A stretch of 64,000 nucleotides of DNA from Microbacterium natoriense (GTDB taxonomy: Bacteria > Actinomycetota > Actinomycetes > Actinomycetales > Microbacteriaceae), in contig NZ_JAUSXV010000001.1 of NCBI RefSeq assembly GCF_030816295.1, forward strand, positions 248,001 to 312,000, written 5' to 3'. A program made the position numbers and the translations under genes. A model generated the notes under the pieces. It made no database searches and had not been told where the DNA came from. It was given only the letters and a program-made list of their open reading frames with translations. Numbering within the stretch: the first letter of the stretch is position 1; each line of letters starts with the position of its first letter. Below, piece by piece: positions 24,983 to 34,104 of this stretch.

Positions 24983-25953
24983 CACAGCCCGCTTCCTGTC
25001 ACTCGCTTGGACACGCCGTTGACGACGAGCAGCAGCACGAGGCTGATCAGCGCGTTGAAGAGGCCGATCGTGGCCCCCAGACTGAAGTTCGCGTTCAGGA
25101 TGCCGGTCTTGTAGACGTATGTGGGGATGATCTCGGAGGTGGAGAGGTTGAGCGCGTTCTGCAGCAGGAACGCCTTCTCGAATCCGATCGCCATGATGTT
25201 GCCGACGCCCAGGATCAGGATGATGGTCGCCGTGGGCAGGAGCGCCGGCACGTCGACGTTCCAGATCTTCTGCAACCGTGTGGCGCCGTCGATCTTGGCG
25301 GCCTCGTAGAGCGACACGTCCACCGAGGCGAGGGCTGCGAGGTAGATGACCGCGGAATAGCCCGTTGTGGTCCAGATGTCCGTCGCGACGTAGATGTGGC
25401 GGAAGAAGTCGGCATCCGCCAGAAGGTCGACCTGACCGGCGCCGAAGAAGCTGAGCGTGCGCCCGAGTAGGCCGACACGCGGTGACAGCAGGAGGATCGT
25501 CATGGAGACGACCACGACGGTCGAGATGAAGTACGGGGCGTATGTGACGAGCTGCACTGTCCGCTTGAAGAATCGCAGCCGCACCTCGTTGAGCGCGAGG
25601 GCCAGGATGATCGGGAGCGGGAAGCTCGCGATCAGCGTGTAGCCCGCGAGGACGACGGTGTTGCCGACGAGACGCGGGAAGACCGGGTTGCGGAAGAGCG
25701 CCGCGAAGTTGTCGAGGCCGACCCAGGGGCTGCCCCACACTCCGTCGATCGGGTTGTAGTTCTTGAAGGCGATGATCGCGTTGGCCATCGGAACGTAGCG
25801 GAACACGATGAACCAGATCACCGGCAGGAGCAGCAGCAGATAGAGCTGCCAATAGCGACGCAGGCTGCGACGGAACCGCGACCGTGCGGTGACGATGCGC
25901 GGACTCGTCGTCGGAGCCTCGTGTGTGGATGTGCGCTCAGCAGTGAGCTTCAT
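24979..25953 (-). CDS. ABC importer permease (LplB-like)
   Basis: 324 residues, ATG 25953. After a 30-residue polar leader the first helix is WQLYLLLLLPVIWFIVFRYVPM. The segment FKNYNPIDGVWGSPWVGLDNF is characteristic of LplB-type CUT1 permeases. The EAA loop reads YEAAKIDGATRLQKIWNVDVPALLP (about residues 217-241). It is the first gene of the permease-permease-lipoprotein unit, and the unit's promoter region carries operator copy 2 at 25972-25994. Confidence 0.93.
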   Translation of the reverse strand: MKLTAERTSTHEAPTTSPRIVTARSRFRRSLRRYWQLYLLLLLPVIWFIVFRYVPMANAIIAFKNYNPIDGVWGSPWVGLDNFAALFRNPVFPRLVGNTVVLAGYTLIASFPLPIILALALNEVRLRFFKRTVQLVTYAPYFISTVVVVSMTILLLSPRVGLLGRTLSFFGAGQVDLLADADFFRHIYVATDIWTTTGYSAVIYLAALASVDVSLYEAAKIDGATRLQKIWNVDVPALLPTATIILILGVGNIMAIGFEKAFLLQNALNLSTSEIIPTYVYKTGILNANFSLGATIGLFNALISLVLLLVVNGVSKRVTGSGLW

Positions 25954-25971
25954 GGTCGCCCTCCGGGCAGA

Positions 25972-25994
25972 GTTACTTTACGCCGTAATATAAT
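25972..25994. promoter_or_regulatory. Operator 2 of the glycan locus, ABC importer promoter
   Basis: 23-base imperfect palindrome, left GTTACTTTACG, right CGTAATATAAT, 19 bases before the permease start. The flanking sequence is markedly A/T-rich. Same length and half-site layout as the copies at 17556, 26155 and 28443. Confidence 0.65.
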
Positions 25995-26154
25995 CATGCC
26001 GAGCGCAAAATGCAAACACTTCCGCGAAGTCGGTCCCGCCGTCGGGGCTCTTCCGATGAGCGGGTGGCGGGGACTTCGGCTTCTCACTCGGCACCGCCCC
26101 GGGCAGTCCCGCCCGGACGCGACGGCTGCGGGTTGCACCCTTCTCGCAAACATG

Positions 26155-26177
26155 ATTTATTGACGTTGTCAAGTAAT
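26155..26177. promoter_or_regulatory. Operator 3 of the glycan locus, GH36 promoter
   Basis: 23-base imperfect palindrome, left ATTTATTGAC, right GTCAAGTAAT, 19 bases before the GH36 start. It contains TTGAC at 26160-26164, as operator 1 does. TTTATTGAC and the following TAATnCCG are shared base for base with operator 1. Confidence 0.65.
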
Positions 26178-26195
26178 ACCGGAAGGCCTGCATCC

Positions 26196-28400
26196 ATGAA
26201 CACCAGTGCCGACAATGTCGTCGCGCTCCGCGCGGACGGTGTCGCCTTCATCCTCGAGCTCGCTCAACCTCTCCCCCGGGTCCTGCACTGGGGCGCCGAT
26301 CTCGGCGAGCCGGTCGGCGAACTCACCAGCGCACTCGCCCTCACCGCCGTTCCCGCGCTGCTGAACAATTCGCCCGACTCGCCACGAGACTTCTCGGTAT
26401 TGCCGACGGAGTTCGAGGGCTGGTCGGGGATACCTGCGATATCGGGCAACGCGCAGGGGCGGGCGACCACGCCACGTCCTCGCCTCACCGGCCACAGCGT
26501 CGACACGTCCACCACAGGGCACGGAGGCTCGATCACGCTCGAGTTCGCCGATGAGATCACCGGCATCCGCACCGAGGTCCGCTACCGGCTCGACCGCTTC
26601 GGGGTGCTCTCCGTCGACCTCTCCCTCGTGAGGGATGCAGGACTCAGCCCGCTCAGCGGCGCGATCCCGTACACGCTCGATGGCCTCATCGCGCTCCTGC
26701 CCGTTCCCGACCGCGCCACCGAGATCCTCGACTTCACGGGCAAGTGGTGTCGCGAGAGATCGCCGCAGCGTTCGCCCTTGGGGTTCGGCACACACCTGCG
26801 GACCGCGCATCGCGGCAAGCCCGGACATGACTCCCCTTTCCTCCTCGCCTGCGGCACGGCGGGCTTCGGCTTCGGCCACGGCGAACTGTGGGCGGTGCAT
26901 CTCGCCTGGAGCGGAGATCAGCGGTACCTGGCCGAGCGCCTGCCCGAGGGCGCGGGCGCGCTCTCGGCCGCGCTCGGCGCCGGAGAGGCCCTGCACTCCG
27001 GCGAGATCATCCTGGACGACGGGGAACGATACGACGCGCCGACCGCCCTCTTCGTGTGGTCGAACCGCGGACTGGATGCCGTCACCGATCGCCTCCACCG
27101 CCGCCTGCGAGCACGACCGTCGCACCCGCGCTCCCCGCGCCCGCTCGTCCTCAACACCTGGGAGGCGGTGTACTTCGACCACGACCTCGATCGACTCACC
27201 GCGCTGATCGAGCGCGCGGCATCCGTCGGAGTCGAGCGGATCGTCCTCGACGACGGCTGGTTCCGGGGGCGGCGCCAGGCGGATGCCGGACTCGGCGACT
27301 GGTTCGTCGATGAGGATGTCTGGCCGGAGGGACTCGCTCCTCTCGTGGAGGTCGTGCGCGCGCACGGGATGCAGTTCGGGCTCTGGTTCGAGCCCGAGAT
27401 GATCAATCTCGACTCCGACCTGGCGCGGGAGCACCCCGACTGGGTTCTCGGTCCGAGGCAGGGTCTGGGGCCGGCGTCCCGCTCGCAGCACGTCCTCGAC
27501 ATCGCGAACCCGGAGGCGTACGAGTACCTGCTCGAACGCATCGACCACCTCGTGCGACTGCACGAAATCGACTACCTCAAGTGGGATCACAACCGCGATC
27601 TGCTCGAGGCCGTGAGCCGGGGCCGTGACGGCGACCGGCCGAGCGTGCACCGGCAGACTCTCGCGCTGTATCGGCTGCTCGACGAACTCAGACGACGTCA
27701 TCCGCACCTAGAGATCGAGACCTGCTCCGGCGGCGGCGGCCGCATCGACCTCGGGATCCTCGATCGGACCGACCGGGTCTGGGCCTCCGATTGCAACGAT
27801 CCGGTCGAGCGGGCGCAGATCGAACGGTGGACGCGCACGATCGTGCCGCCGGAGTTGATCGGATCGCACCTGGGCGCCGATCGATCGCACACGACGGCCC
27901 GGAGAACCGATCTGTCCTTCCGGCTGGGCATCGCGCTCACTGCGCACGCGGGCATCGAGCAGGACCTCACGGCCGTGGATGACGAGCAGCTGGCGCTCAT
28001 CGCCCACTGGAGCGCCATGTACCGCGAGTTCCGCGCCCTGCTGCACAGCGGCAGGATCGTCAACGCCGACCTGGCCGACGACGCGACGGCGCTGTCCGGC
28101 ATCGTCTCGGAGGACGGCGGCGAAGCGCTCTTCACCTGGGCACGCTTCGTCACCTCCACACCAGGGCAGTCGGGCAGGATCCGCCTCCCCGGCCTCGACC
28201 GCGAACGCGATTATCTGGTGTCCGTCCGCGAAGACCTCGGGGCGGCGAGCCGCCACCAGGGCGACGATCCGGCATGGGTGGCGCTCGCGGCCGAGTCCTC
28301 GGTGCGCATGCCCGGGACCCTGCTCGCGGATGCCGGCATCCCCCTGCCAACCCTCAATCCGCAGCAGGCCATGCTCATCCACGTGCGCGCGAGCGCCTGA
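26196..28400 (+). CDS. GH36 alpha-galactosidase
   Basis: 734 residues from ATG 26196, with GGAAGG at 26181-26186; no signal peptide, so cytoplasmic. An N-terminal beta-supersandwich domain (about 1-320) precedes the (beta/alpha)8 barrel: RIVLDDGWFRGRR, FGLWFEPEMINLDSDL, then the nucleophile in LKWDHNRD (Asp about 463) and the acid/base in WASDCND (Asp about 532), plus GSHLGADRSHTTAR. All catalytic residues of GH36 are present. It releases terminal alpha-D-galactose from oligosaccharides brought in by the adjacent ABC importer, from which it is divergently transcribed with an operator for each direction. Confidence 0.95.
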   Translation: MNTSADNVVALRADGVAFILELAQPLPRVLHWGADLGEPVGELTSALALTAVPALLNNSPDSPRDFSVLPTEFEGWSGIPAISGNAQGRATTPRPRLTGHSVDTSTTGHGGSITLEFADEITGIRTEVRYRLDRFGVLSVDLSLVRDAGLSPLSGAIPYTLDGLIALLPVPDRATEILDFTGKWCRERSPQRSPLGFGTHLRTAHRGKPGHDSPFLLACGTAGFGFGHGELWAVHLAWSGDQRYLAERLPEGAGALSAALGAGEALHSGEIILDDGERYDAPTALFVWSNRGLDAVTDRLHRRLRARPSHPRSPRPLVLNTWEAVYFDHDLDRLTALIERAASVGVERIVLDDGWFRGRRQADAGLGDWFVDEDVWPEGLAPLVEVVRAHGMQFGLWFEPEMINLDSDLAREHPDWVLGPRQGLGPASRSQHVLDIANPEAYEYLLERIDHLVRLHEIDYLKWDHNRDLLEAVSRGRDGDRPSVHRQTLALYRLLDELRRRHPHLEIETCSGGGGRIDLGILDRTDRVWASDCNDPVERAQIERWTRTIVPPELIGSHLGADRSHTTARRTDLSFRLGIALTAHAGIEQDLTAVDDEQLALIAHWSAMYREFRALLHSGRIVNADLADDATALSGIVSEDGGEALFTWARFVTSTPGQSGRIRLPGLDRERDYLVSVREDLGAASRHQGDDPAWVALAAESSVRMPGTLLADAGIPLPTLNPQQAMLIHVRASA

Positions 28401-28442
28401 CCCTTTCAGGTTCTCGCCCTTGCGCGATACGTGCGCCCTGTG

Positions 28443-28465
28443 GTTAGTTAACGCCGGAAAGTAAC
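28443..28465. promoter_or_regulatory. Operator 4 of the glycan locus, GH27 promoter
   Basis: 23-base palindrome, left GTTAGTTAACG, right CGGAAAGTAAC, 39 bases before the GH27 start. It is the most symmetric copy in its outer arms (GTTAnTT with AAnTAAC), close to XylR/ROK-type sites. Confidence 0.65.
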
Positions 28466-28504
28466 TTCGCCCCGCGACAGAGACGTCGCGTACGAGAGGA
28501 AGCC

Positions 28505-31121
28505 ATGCATAATCCCCCATCCGGACGGCGAGCGCTCACGCTCACCTCGGCCGTCGCCGCAGCAGTGCTCGCACTCACGCTCACCCCCGGTGCCTCCTGG
28601 GCCACCGGATCGAGCGGCGAGACCCCGACTCCGTCACCCACGGATTCCGCCACCACGACCCGGCAGGCGACGTCGGCTCCTGAGACCACTCCGCCGGCTG
28701 ACGCGACCCCCACGCCGCAGGCGACGCCGTCGTCCGGGCCCGAGCAGACCGCTGTCCCACAGCCCGAGAAATCGGCAGCGCCGGTGACCCCGCCGGCGGT
28801 CGTCGCCGACGACGGTGTCTCGGAACTCTCCTCGAAGCCTTACATGGGCTGGAGCAGTTACAGCATGCAGGTGTACTCCGGCAACGGAAAGTGGATCACC
28901 GCCGACCAGATCACGGCGCAGTCCGACGCGATGCACGACAAGCTGCAGGACTTCGGCTACGAGTACATCAACGTCGACGCCGGCTGGAACGACGGTGTCG
29001 ACGACTACGGACGCCCGCTGCCGAGCGCCACCCTGTACCCGGACGGTCTCGACGCGGTGATCGACCATGTCCACGCCAACGGGCAGAAGTTCGGGCTGTA
29101 TCTGATCCCCGGCGTGAGCCTGCAGATCGCAGAAGCCGCCTACCCGATCCACAACGCGCCGGGCTGCACGACTAACGACATCCTGAAGCGTCCGCTGCAG
29201 CAGGGAGACTACTGGGGCATCGGCTACCGTCTCGACTTCTCCAACCCGTGCAGCCAGAAGTACATCGACTCGATCGCCGATCTGCTCGGCGAGTGGGGCG
29301 TGGACTTCCTGAAGTTCGACAGCGTCACCCCTGGCTCCGGAGTGAGCGATCTGTCCCTCGACGCGCGCGATGATGTCGCCGCCTGGTCGCAGGCGCTGAA
29401 GCGCAACGGCATCTGGTTCGAGCTGTCCTGGGCGGTCGACATCAACTACGCCGACTACTGGAAGCAGTACGCGGACGGCTGGCGCGTGGACTGGGACGTC
29501 GAGTGCTACTGCGAGAAGGAGGCGCTGACGACCTGGGACAACATCGCTCGGCTCTTCCCCCGCACCGCGGAGTGGTGGCGGCACGGCGGCCCTGCGGGAT
29601 GGAACGATCTCGACTCACTCAATGTGGGCAACGGCACCATGGATGGCTTGACCCGCGACGAACGGCGCACGGCGACGACGCTGTGGGCCATGTCGGCCGC
29701 GCCCATGTACCTGGGCAACGACCTCACGAACCTCGACGAATTCGGGCTCAAGCTGCTCACGAACCCCGAGGTCATCGCGGTCGACCAGGCAGGCGTTCCC
29801 GCGCAGCCGGTGTCGACGGCGACCAAGCAGCAGGTCTGGTACTCGCTGAACACCGACGGCACGTACACCGTCGCGCTCTACAACCTCGGCCGCACGGAAG
29901 CCGACGTCACGGCGTCGTTCTCCGACTTCGGCCTCACCGGGTCCGCCACGGTGCGCGATCTCTGGGCCGGCAAGAACCTCGGCGGCTTCGACGGCTCGTT
30001 CACCGCCGAGGACGTGCCGATCCACGGTGTGCGACTGCTCACCGTGACCCCGGCGAAGAAGTCGAAGCTCGCGGTGAACGACGACTCCCTCCGAGTCGCC
30101 TACGACGGACAGTGGACCCGCAACGGCGGGGCCGAGGTCGCCGCGACGACTCAGCCGTTCACGGTCGCGGTCACCGATACCCCCGGTGGTGGCCAGCCGA
30201 ACCCGCCGGAGACGGGACGCACGGTGACGGTGAACGACAACGCGCCCGGCATCACGTACACGGGCAACTGGGGCTACAGCAACAACCGCGGCCTCGGCGA
30301 CCACGCCGATGATGTGCATTACGCCGAAGCGAACGGCGCCTTCTTCGAGTACGCGTTCCAGGGCACCGGGATCGACTTCGTGACCGAGAAGCATGAGTCG
30401 CAAGGAGACGTCGACATCTACCTCGACGGGCAGTTCGTGCAGACCGTGAGCACCTACCTCGACCCCGCGCAAGGACGTGGCGTGCAGCAGACCGTGTTCA
30501 GGCGCCTCGGGCCTTGCGAGTGGAAGCCACACGCTGCGCGTCGTGAAGAAGTCGGGATCGTTCATGCTCCTCGACAAGCTCGTGGTGACGCTCGACAGCC
30601 TGCTGAGCACGACCTCGGGCGCGTTCAACAAGGCCGACCCCGCAGATGTCGTCGTCGACGTGCTGCGCGATCCAGGCGAGCTGAGCGACGTCTCCGTGAA
30701 CGGCGAGGCGCTCGAGCGGGGAACCGACTACGAGCTCAGCGGCAGCACGGTGACCATCAGGTCGTCGTTCCTCGCCACGTTGCCGGTGGGCGACGCCACG
30801 CTGGACTTCGCCTTCCGCGGCGACCGCCACAGCGACGTCCATGCGACGACGGAGGACGGCGCCTCGGTGTCGTTCACGTTCCGCGGGACCGCGGTGTCGT
30901 GGATCACGGCGAAGGGCCCCGACCAGGGCACCGCCGACGTCTACATCGACGGCGTCAAGGTCGAGACCGTCGACACGCACGCCGACACGCGCGTCACCGG
31001 CCAGAAGGTCTTCACGGCCGATGGTCTGCGCGACAAGGAGCACACCATCACGATCGTGAAGACCTCGGGAGACGTGCTGCGCACCGACGTCTTCGAGTAC
31101 ACGGTCAAGAAGGTCAAGTGA
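28505..31121 (+). CDS. Secreted GH27 glycosidase with CBM_X2 domain, frameshifted
   Basis: Start ATG 28505. A signal peptide (through GASWA, about residue 33) and a Thr/Pro-rich linker (35-100) precede the GH27 barrel: KPYMGWSSYSMQV, EYINVDAGWND, FLKFDS with the nucleophile (Asp about 272) and GWRVDWDVE with the acid/base (Asp about 331). Activity: alpha-galactosidase or beta-L-arabinopyranosidase. A sugar-binding-like module (VNDNAPGITYTGNWGY) follows. Near 30495-30515 the coding frame shifts: homology continues in another frame as SGASGLASGSHTLRVVKKSG, a CBM_X2 module (FNKADPADVVVDV to LPVGDATLDFAF) and a second binding module ending VKKVK at 31121. Unshifted, the original frame runs as Arg-rich non-family sequence to 31195. 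Possible pseudogene or sequencing error. Confidence 0.85.
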
Positions 31122-31126
31122 TCCGT

Positions 31127-31156
31127 CCGGGGGCGGGCCGTGCAGCCCGCCCCCGG
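31127..31156 (+). terminator. Hairpin between GH27 and the enolase-superfamily gene
   Basis: Perfect 12-base arms CCGGGGGCGGGC (31127-31138) and GCCCGCCCCCGG (31145-31156), 6-base loop. It starts just after the GH27 stop. No T run follows, so it may only partly end transcription, or may protect the upstream mRNA, leaving the dehydratase gene at 31192 expressed by read-through. Confidence 0.7.
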
Positions 31157-31191
31157 ATGCCCCGGACACCCCAGAGAAGTGAGGAAAGCGG

Positions 31192-32301
31192 ATGACGAGC
31201 ACTCCCTCCGCAGGCGATCCGATCGTAGCGGCGCGAGCCTGGATCAGCGACATCGCCGTCGAGACGGTCCGCACGGACGCGATCCAGGCTTTCCTGAAGC
31301 AGGAGACGATCTTCGTCGAGATCACGACCGCCACAGGCGTGCAGGGTCTCGGCTACAGCTACACGATCGGGATGGGCGGGACATCCGTGCTCGCCCTCCT
31401 CGAGAGCACGATCCTGCCCCTGCTGCTCGGGCAGGATGCGCACCGCCCCGAGGCCGTCTGGCGATCCTGTTTCGCCGCGATCCGCTCGACGACCGGAGGC
31501 GTCATCGCCGCCCTCGCCCTGGCCGCGGTCGACACCGCGGTGTGGGATGCGCGATCGCGGAGCACGGGTGTTCCGCTCTGGAAGCTCGCGGGCGGCGCGG
31601 ACCGGTCGATCCCTGTATACGACACCGAGGGCGGGTGGCTGCACCTGAGCGAAGAGGAACTGGTGGCCCAAGCCCTCGCGACCAAGGCGAGAGGGCTGTC
31701 CGGTGTCAAGATCAAGGTCGGACGACCAGACCCGCATGAAGACCTCGACCGGTTGCGCGCGGTCCGTGAGGCCGTCGGCCCCGCCTTCGACATAATGGTC
31801 GATGCGAACCAGTCCTTCACGGTCGCCCAGGCCGTCCGGAGAGCGCGTCTCTTCGAAGAGGTCGACCTGTACTGGTTCGAGGAGCCTCTGCACGCCGACG
31901 ACGTGAGCGGTCACGCGGCTCTCTCACAACGCTCGACGATTCCGGTCGCGGTCGGCGAGAGCCTGTACTCGATCGGGCGGTTCCGCGACTACCTCGAACG
32001 GGGCGCCGCGTCGATCGTGCAGGTCGATGTCGCGAGGATCGGCGGCATCACGCCCTGGCTCAAGGTGGCGCACCTCGCCGAAGCATTCGGCGTCGACGTC
32101 GCCCCGCACTTCCTCATGGAACTCCACCTTCCGCTGGTCGCGGCAATACCGAACGGCCTCTACCTCGAGCACATCCCGCAACTGCGGACGCTCACCAGCG
32201 AACAGGTGCGGATCGTCGACGGACGTGCGGAGACGTCGGATGCTCCGGGCCTCGGGATCGTGTGGGACCGCGACGCCATCAGGAGAGCGCGCGTCTCCTG
32301 A
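31192..32301 (+). CDS. Mandelate racemase/muconate lactonizing enzyme family protein (sugar-acid dehydratase)
   Basis: 369 residues from ATG 31192, with GAGGAAAG upstream. Enolase-superfamily residues are complete: the KIKVG base motif (about residues 169-173), metal ligands in VDANQ (about 203), FEEPL (about 230) and VGES (about 254), and an Asp-His dyad from QVDVARIGG and VAPHFLME (His about 304). This KxK plus His-Asp set is that of the mandelate racemase subgroup, which includes L-fuconate, galactonate and other sugar-acid dehydratases. In a locus releasing fucose or galactose, dehydration of L-fuconate, L-galactonate or D-galactonate is the likely role (inference). Confidence 0.88.
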   Translation: MTSTPSAGDPIVAARAWISDIAVETVRTDAIQAFLKQETIFVEITTATGVQGLGYSYTIGMGGTSVLALLESTILPLLLGQDAHRPEAVWRSCFAAIRSTTGGVIAALALAAVDTAVWDARSRSTGVPLWKLAGGADRSIPVYDTEGGWLHLSEEELVAQALATKARGLSGVKIKVGRPDPHEDLDRLRAVREAVGPAFDIMVDANQSFTVAQAVRRARLFEEVDLYWFEEPLHADDVSGHAALSQRSTIPVAVGESLYSIGRFRDYLERGAASIVQVDVARIGGITPWLKVAHLAEAFGVDVAPHFLMELHLPLVAAIPNGLYLEHIPQLRTLTSEQVRIVDGRAETSDAPGLGIVWDRDAIRRARVS

Positions 32302-32328
32302 CGGCGGATGGCGTGCGCAGCCCCCGCC

Positions 32329-32796
32329 TCACGGCGCGCCGTCGTAGGAGCGGATCTTGTAGTCGGTGGTCGCCAGTGCGAGCGTCAGCTCCTCCAGCTG
32401 CCGCGAGATGCGGTCTCGCTGATCGATCATCATCTGCCGCCGCTCGGGCATCGTCTCCACGCCGCGCTCGACTAGTTGCACGTAGTGACGCAGGTCGCTC
32501 ATGGTCATGCCCGACACCCGCATCCGGATGAGGAAGACGAGTCGGCGCAGGTGGGGCGCGGAGTACTCGCGGTATCCCGACGAGTTCCGGGAGGGACGCA
32601 CGAGCCCTTCCCGCTCGTAGTATCTGAGCGTGTGCGGGGACTGACCGAGCAGCTCCGCCGCCTCGGCGATTCCGAGGCGCGCAGAGGTCTCCTCGACCGT
32701 CGAGTCGTCGAGAAGCGTGTGCAAGGCGTCGATGGCCGAGGCGGATGACGCGTGCGGCTCGGCGAGCATGCGTTCGATCAGGTCAGCGGTCGCCAT
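32329..32796 (-). CDS. MerR-family transcriptional regulator
   Basis: 155 residues from ATG 32796 (GTG two codons earlier is also possible). About 40 extra residues precede the MerR domain: RLGIAEAAELLGQSPHTLRYYEREGLVRPSRNSSGYREYSAPHLRRLVFL, with the recognition helix and wing in their usual order. A dimerisation helix with ERRQMMIDQRDRISRQLEELTLALATTDYKI follows. No Cys-based metal site, so it is not a metal sensor. It lies 18 bases downstream of the SDR gene on the same strand and probably controls that unit. Confidence 0.9.
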   Translation of the reverse strand: MATADLIERMLAEPHASSASAIDALHTLLDDSTVEETSARLGIAEAAELLGQSPHTLRYYEREGLVRPSRNSSGYREYSAPHLRRLVFLIRMRVSGMTMSDLRHYVQLVERGVETMPERRQMMIDQRDRISRQLEELTLALATTDYKIRSYDGAP

Positions 32797-32814
32797 TCCC
32801 ACACCCTACTTCCG

Positions 32815-33687
32815 TCAGAACGCCCGGGCAGCGGGGCCCTGACCGGGGAAGTCAGCGGATGCGCTGAGTTCGGCCCATTTCCGGATCTCGGCGAGACTCC
32901 GATCGTGGGCGGTCGTGAGATTCCTCACGGCTTCGGCCCCGAGCGCGAGCCGCAGCGGCGCATCGGGCTCCTGAAGAACCCGCCGGATGATCGAGGCAGC
33001 CCTGACCGGATCGCCCTCCTGCTGTCCGTCGGCGCCCGCCATGTCGGCGCGCACGGCCGCGATGACCCCGTCGTACGCGGTGTTCTGCGTGGCCGAGCGA
33101 AGCACGTCGCCCGCGTTGAACCGCGTGCGAAAGCGGCTCGGCTCGACGATCAGCACCCGGATGCCGAACGGCGCGACTTCACCCGCCAGAGCTTCCGACC
33201 ATCCTTCCAGCGCGAACTTCCCGGCGGAGTAGCTGCCGACAGCGGGGAACGACATGCGCCCACCCTGGCTGCTCATCTGCACGATGGCGCCGGATCCCGC
33301 CTCGCGCATCCCGGGGAGGACGGCTCTCACGAAGGCGGCGGGACCGAACAGGTGCTGATCGAGCATGTCTCGCAGCTCATCGCCGGTGACCTCTTCCGCG
33401 GCGCCGACCTGGCCGACTCCCGCGTTGTTGACCAGGACGTCCACGCCGCCGAACCGGGCGACCGAATGCGCCACGACCGCCGCCGCTCCCTCCGTGTCAC
33501 GCACGTCGTGTGCGACAGCGGAGAAGCGGTCGGGGTAGTGCGAAGCGAGATCATCCATCCGCTCCGGACGACGGCCCGTGCCGACGACCTGATCCCCCGC
33601 CTCGAGCGAGGCCTCTGCCAGGGCTCGTCCCAGTCCCGAGCCGGCCCCGGTGATGAGCCATGTCTTGTGTCGCTGTGCTGTGTCCAT
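32815..33687 (-). CDS. SDR-family NAD(P)-dependent oxidoreductase
   Basis: 290 residues from ATG 33687 (an in-frame GTG lies three codons upstream). Classical SDR motifs: TWLITGAGSGLGRALAEA (cofactor-binding glycine motif), LVNNAGVG, MSSQGGRMSFPAVGSYSAGKFAL with the catalytic Ser, Tyr and Lys in YSAGK. The GRRPERMDDL pattern after the second strand with Arg residues suggests NADPH preference. Substrate unknown. First gene of a two-gene unit with a MerR regulator, an arrangement common for stress- or xenobiotic-induced reductases. Confidence 0.92.
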   Translation of the reverse strand: MDTAQRHKTWLITGAGSGLGRALAEASLEAGDQVVGTGRRPERMDDLASHYPDRFSAVAHDVRDTEGAAAVVAHSVARFGGVDVLVNNAGVGQVGAAEEVTGDELRDMLDQHLFGPAAFVRAVLPGMREAGSGAIVQMSSQGGRMSFPAVGSYSAGKFALEGWSEALAGEVAPFGIRVLIVEPSRFRTRFNAGDVLRSATQNTAYDGVIAAVRADMAGADGQQEGDPVRAASIIRRVLQEPDAPLRLALGAEAVRNLTTAHDRSLAEIRKWAELSASADFPGQGPAARAF

Positions 33688-33735
33688 GTCCGCCACGCTA
33701 GAGAGTGAAGCGCGCTCGAAGGCAAATGGGCGGAC

Positions 33736-34104
33736 TCAGCGTCTCCGCGACTCCAGGAGCCTCGAGAGTGCGGCGGTGTACGCGTCGCCGCTCGCCCGCG
33801 CCGCCTCGCCCTCGCGGAGCACAACGATGAACAGTCCCTGATCTCCCGAGGAGATGCGGGCCGCCAGAAGGGCTCGTTCCCAGAGCAGCACGACCTCCAG
33901 CCCACCGGCGTATGCAGGCTCGGCCATGGCGCTGGTCGTGAGGAACCGGCGTCGCTCTGTCGCTCCGGCGAGCGCCGTCAGTCGCGCGCGAACCTCTCTG
34001 AACGGCTGAGGAGACGGCGCGTCGTGGGTGAACACGTCGGCGAAGACCCGCGCCGCCACCTGGTCGGCGCCACTGGCGAGCAGGCTCGAGATGGGATCGC
34101 TCAC
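33736..34104 (-). CDS. Small conserved-type hypothetical protein
   Basis: 122 residues from GTG 34104, which overlaps the stop of the preceding 56-residue gene as GTGA. The sequence is soluble and mainly helical (ISSLLASGADQVAARVFADV, RARLTALAGATERRRFLTTS), with hydrophobic strand-like YAGGLEVVLLWERALLA and GLFIVVLREGEAARASG. No recognised family. The tight overlap means it works with, or is controlled together with, the small upstream protein. Confidence 0.6.
   Translation of the reverse strand: MSDPISSLLASGADQVAARVFADVFTHDAPSPQPFREVRARLTALAGATERRRFLTTSAMAEPAYAGGLEVVLLWERALLAARISSGDQGLFIVVLREGEAARASGDAYTAALSRLLESRRR

Noticed and set aside
30480..30530. Programmed frameshifting at the GH27 break
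   Set aside because: No slippery heptamer or downstream pseudoknot is evident; mutation or sequencing error is simpler.
30520..31195. Unshifted continuation of GH27 overlapping the dehydratase start as ATGA
   Set aside because: The overlap looks operon-like but the encoded tail is Arg-rich and unrelated to any module, while the other frame encodes a clear CBM_X2 domain.
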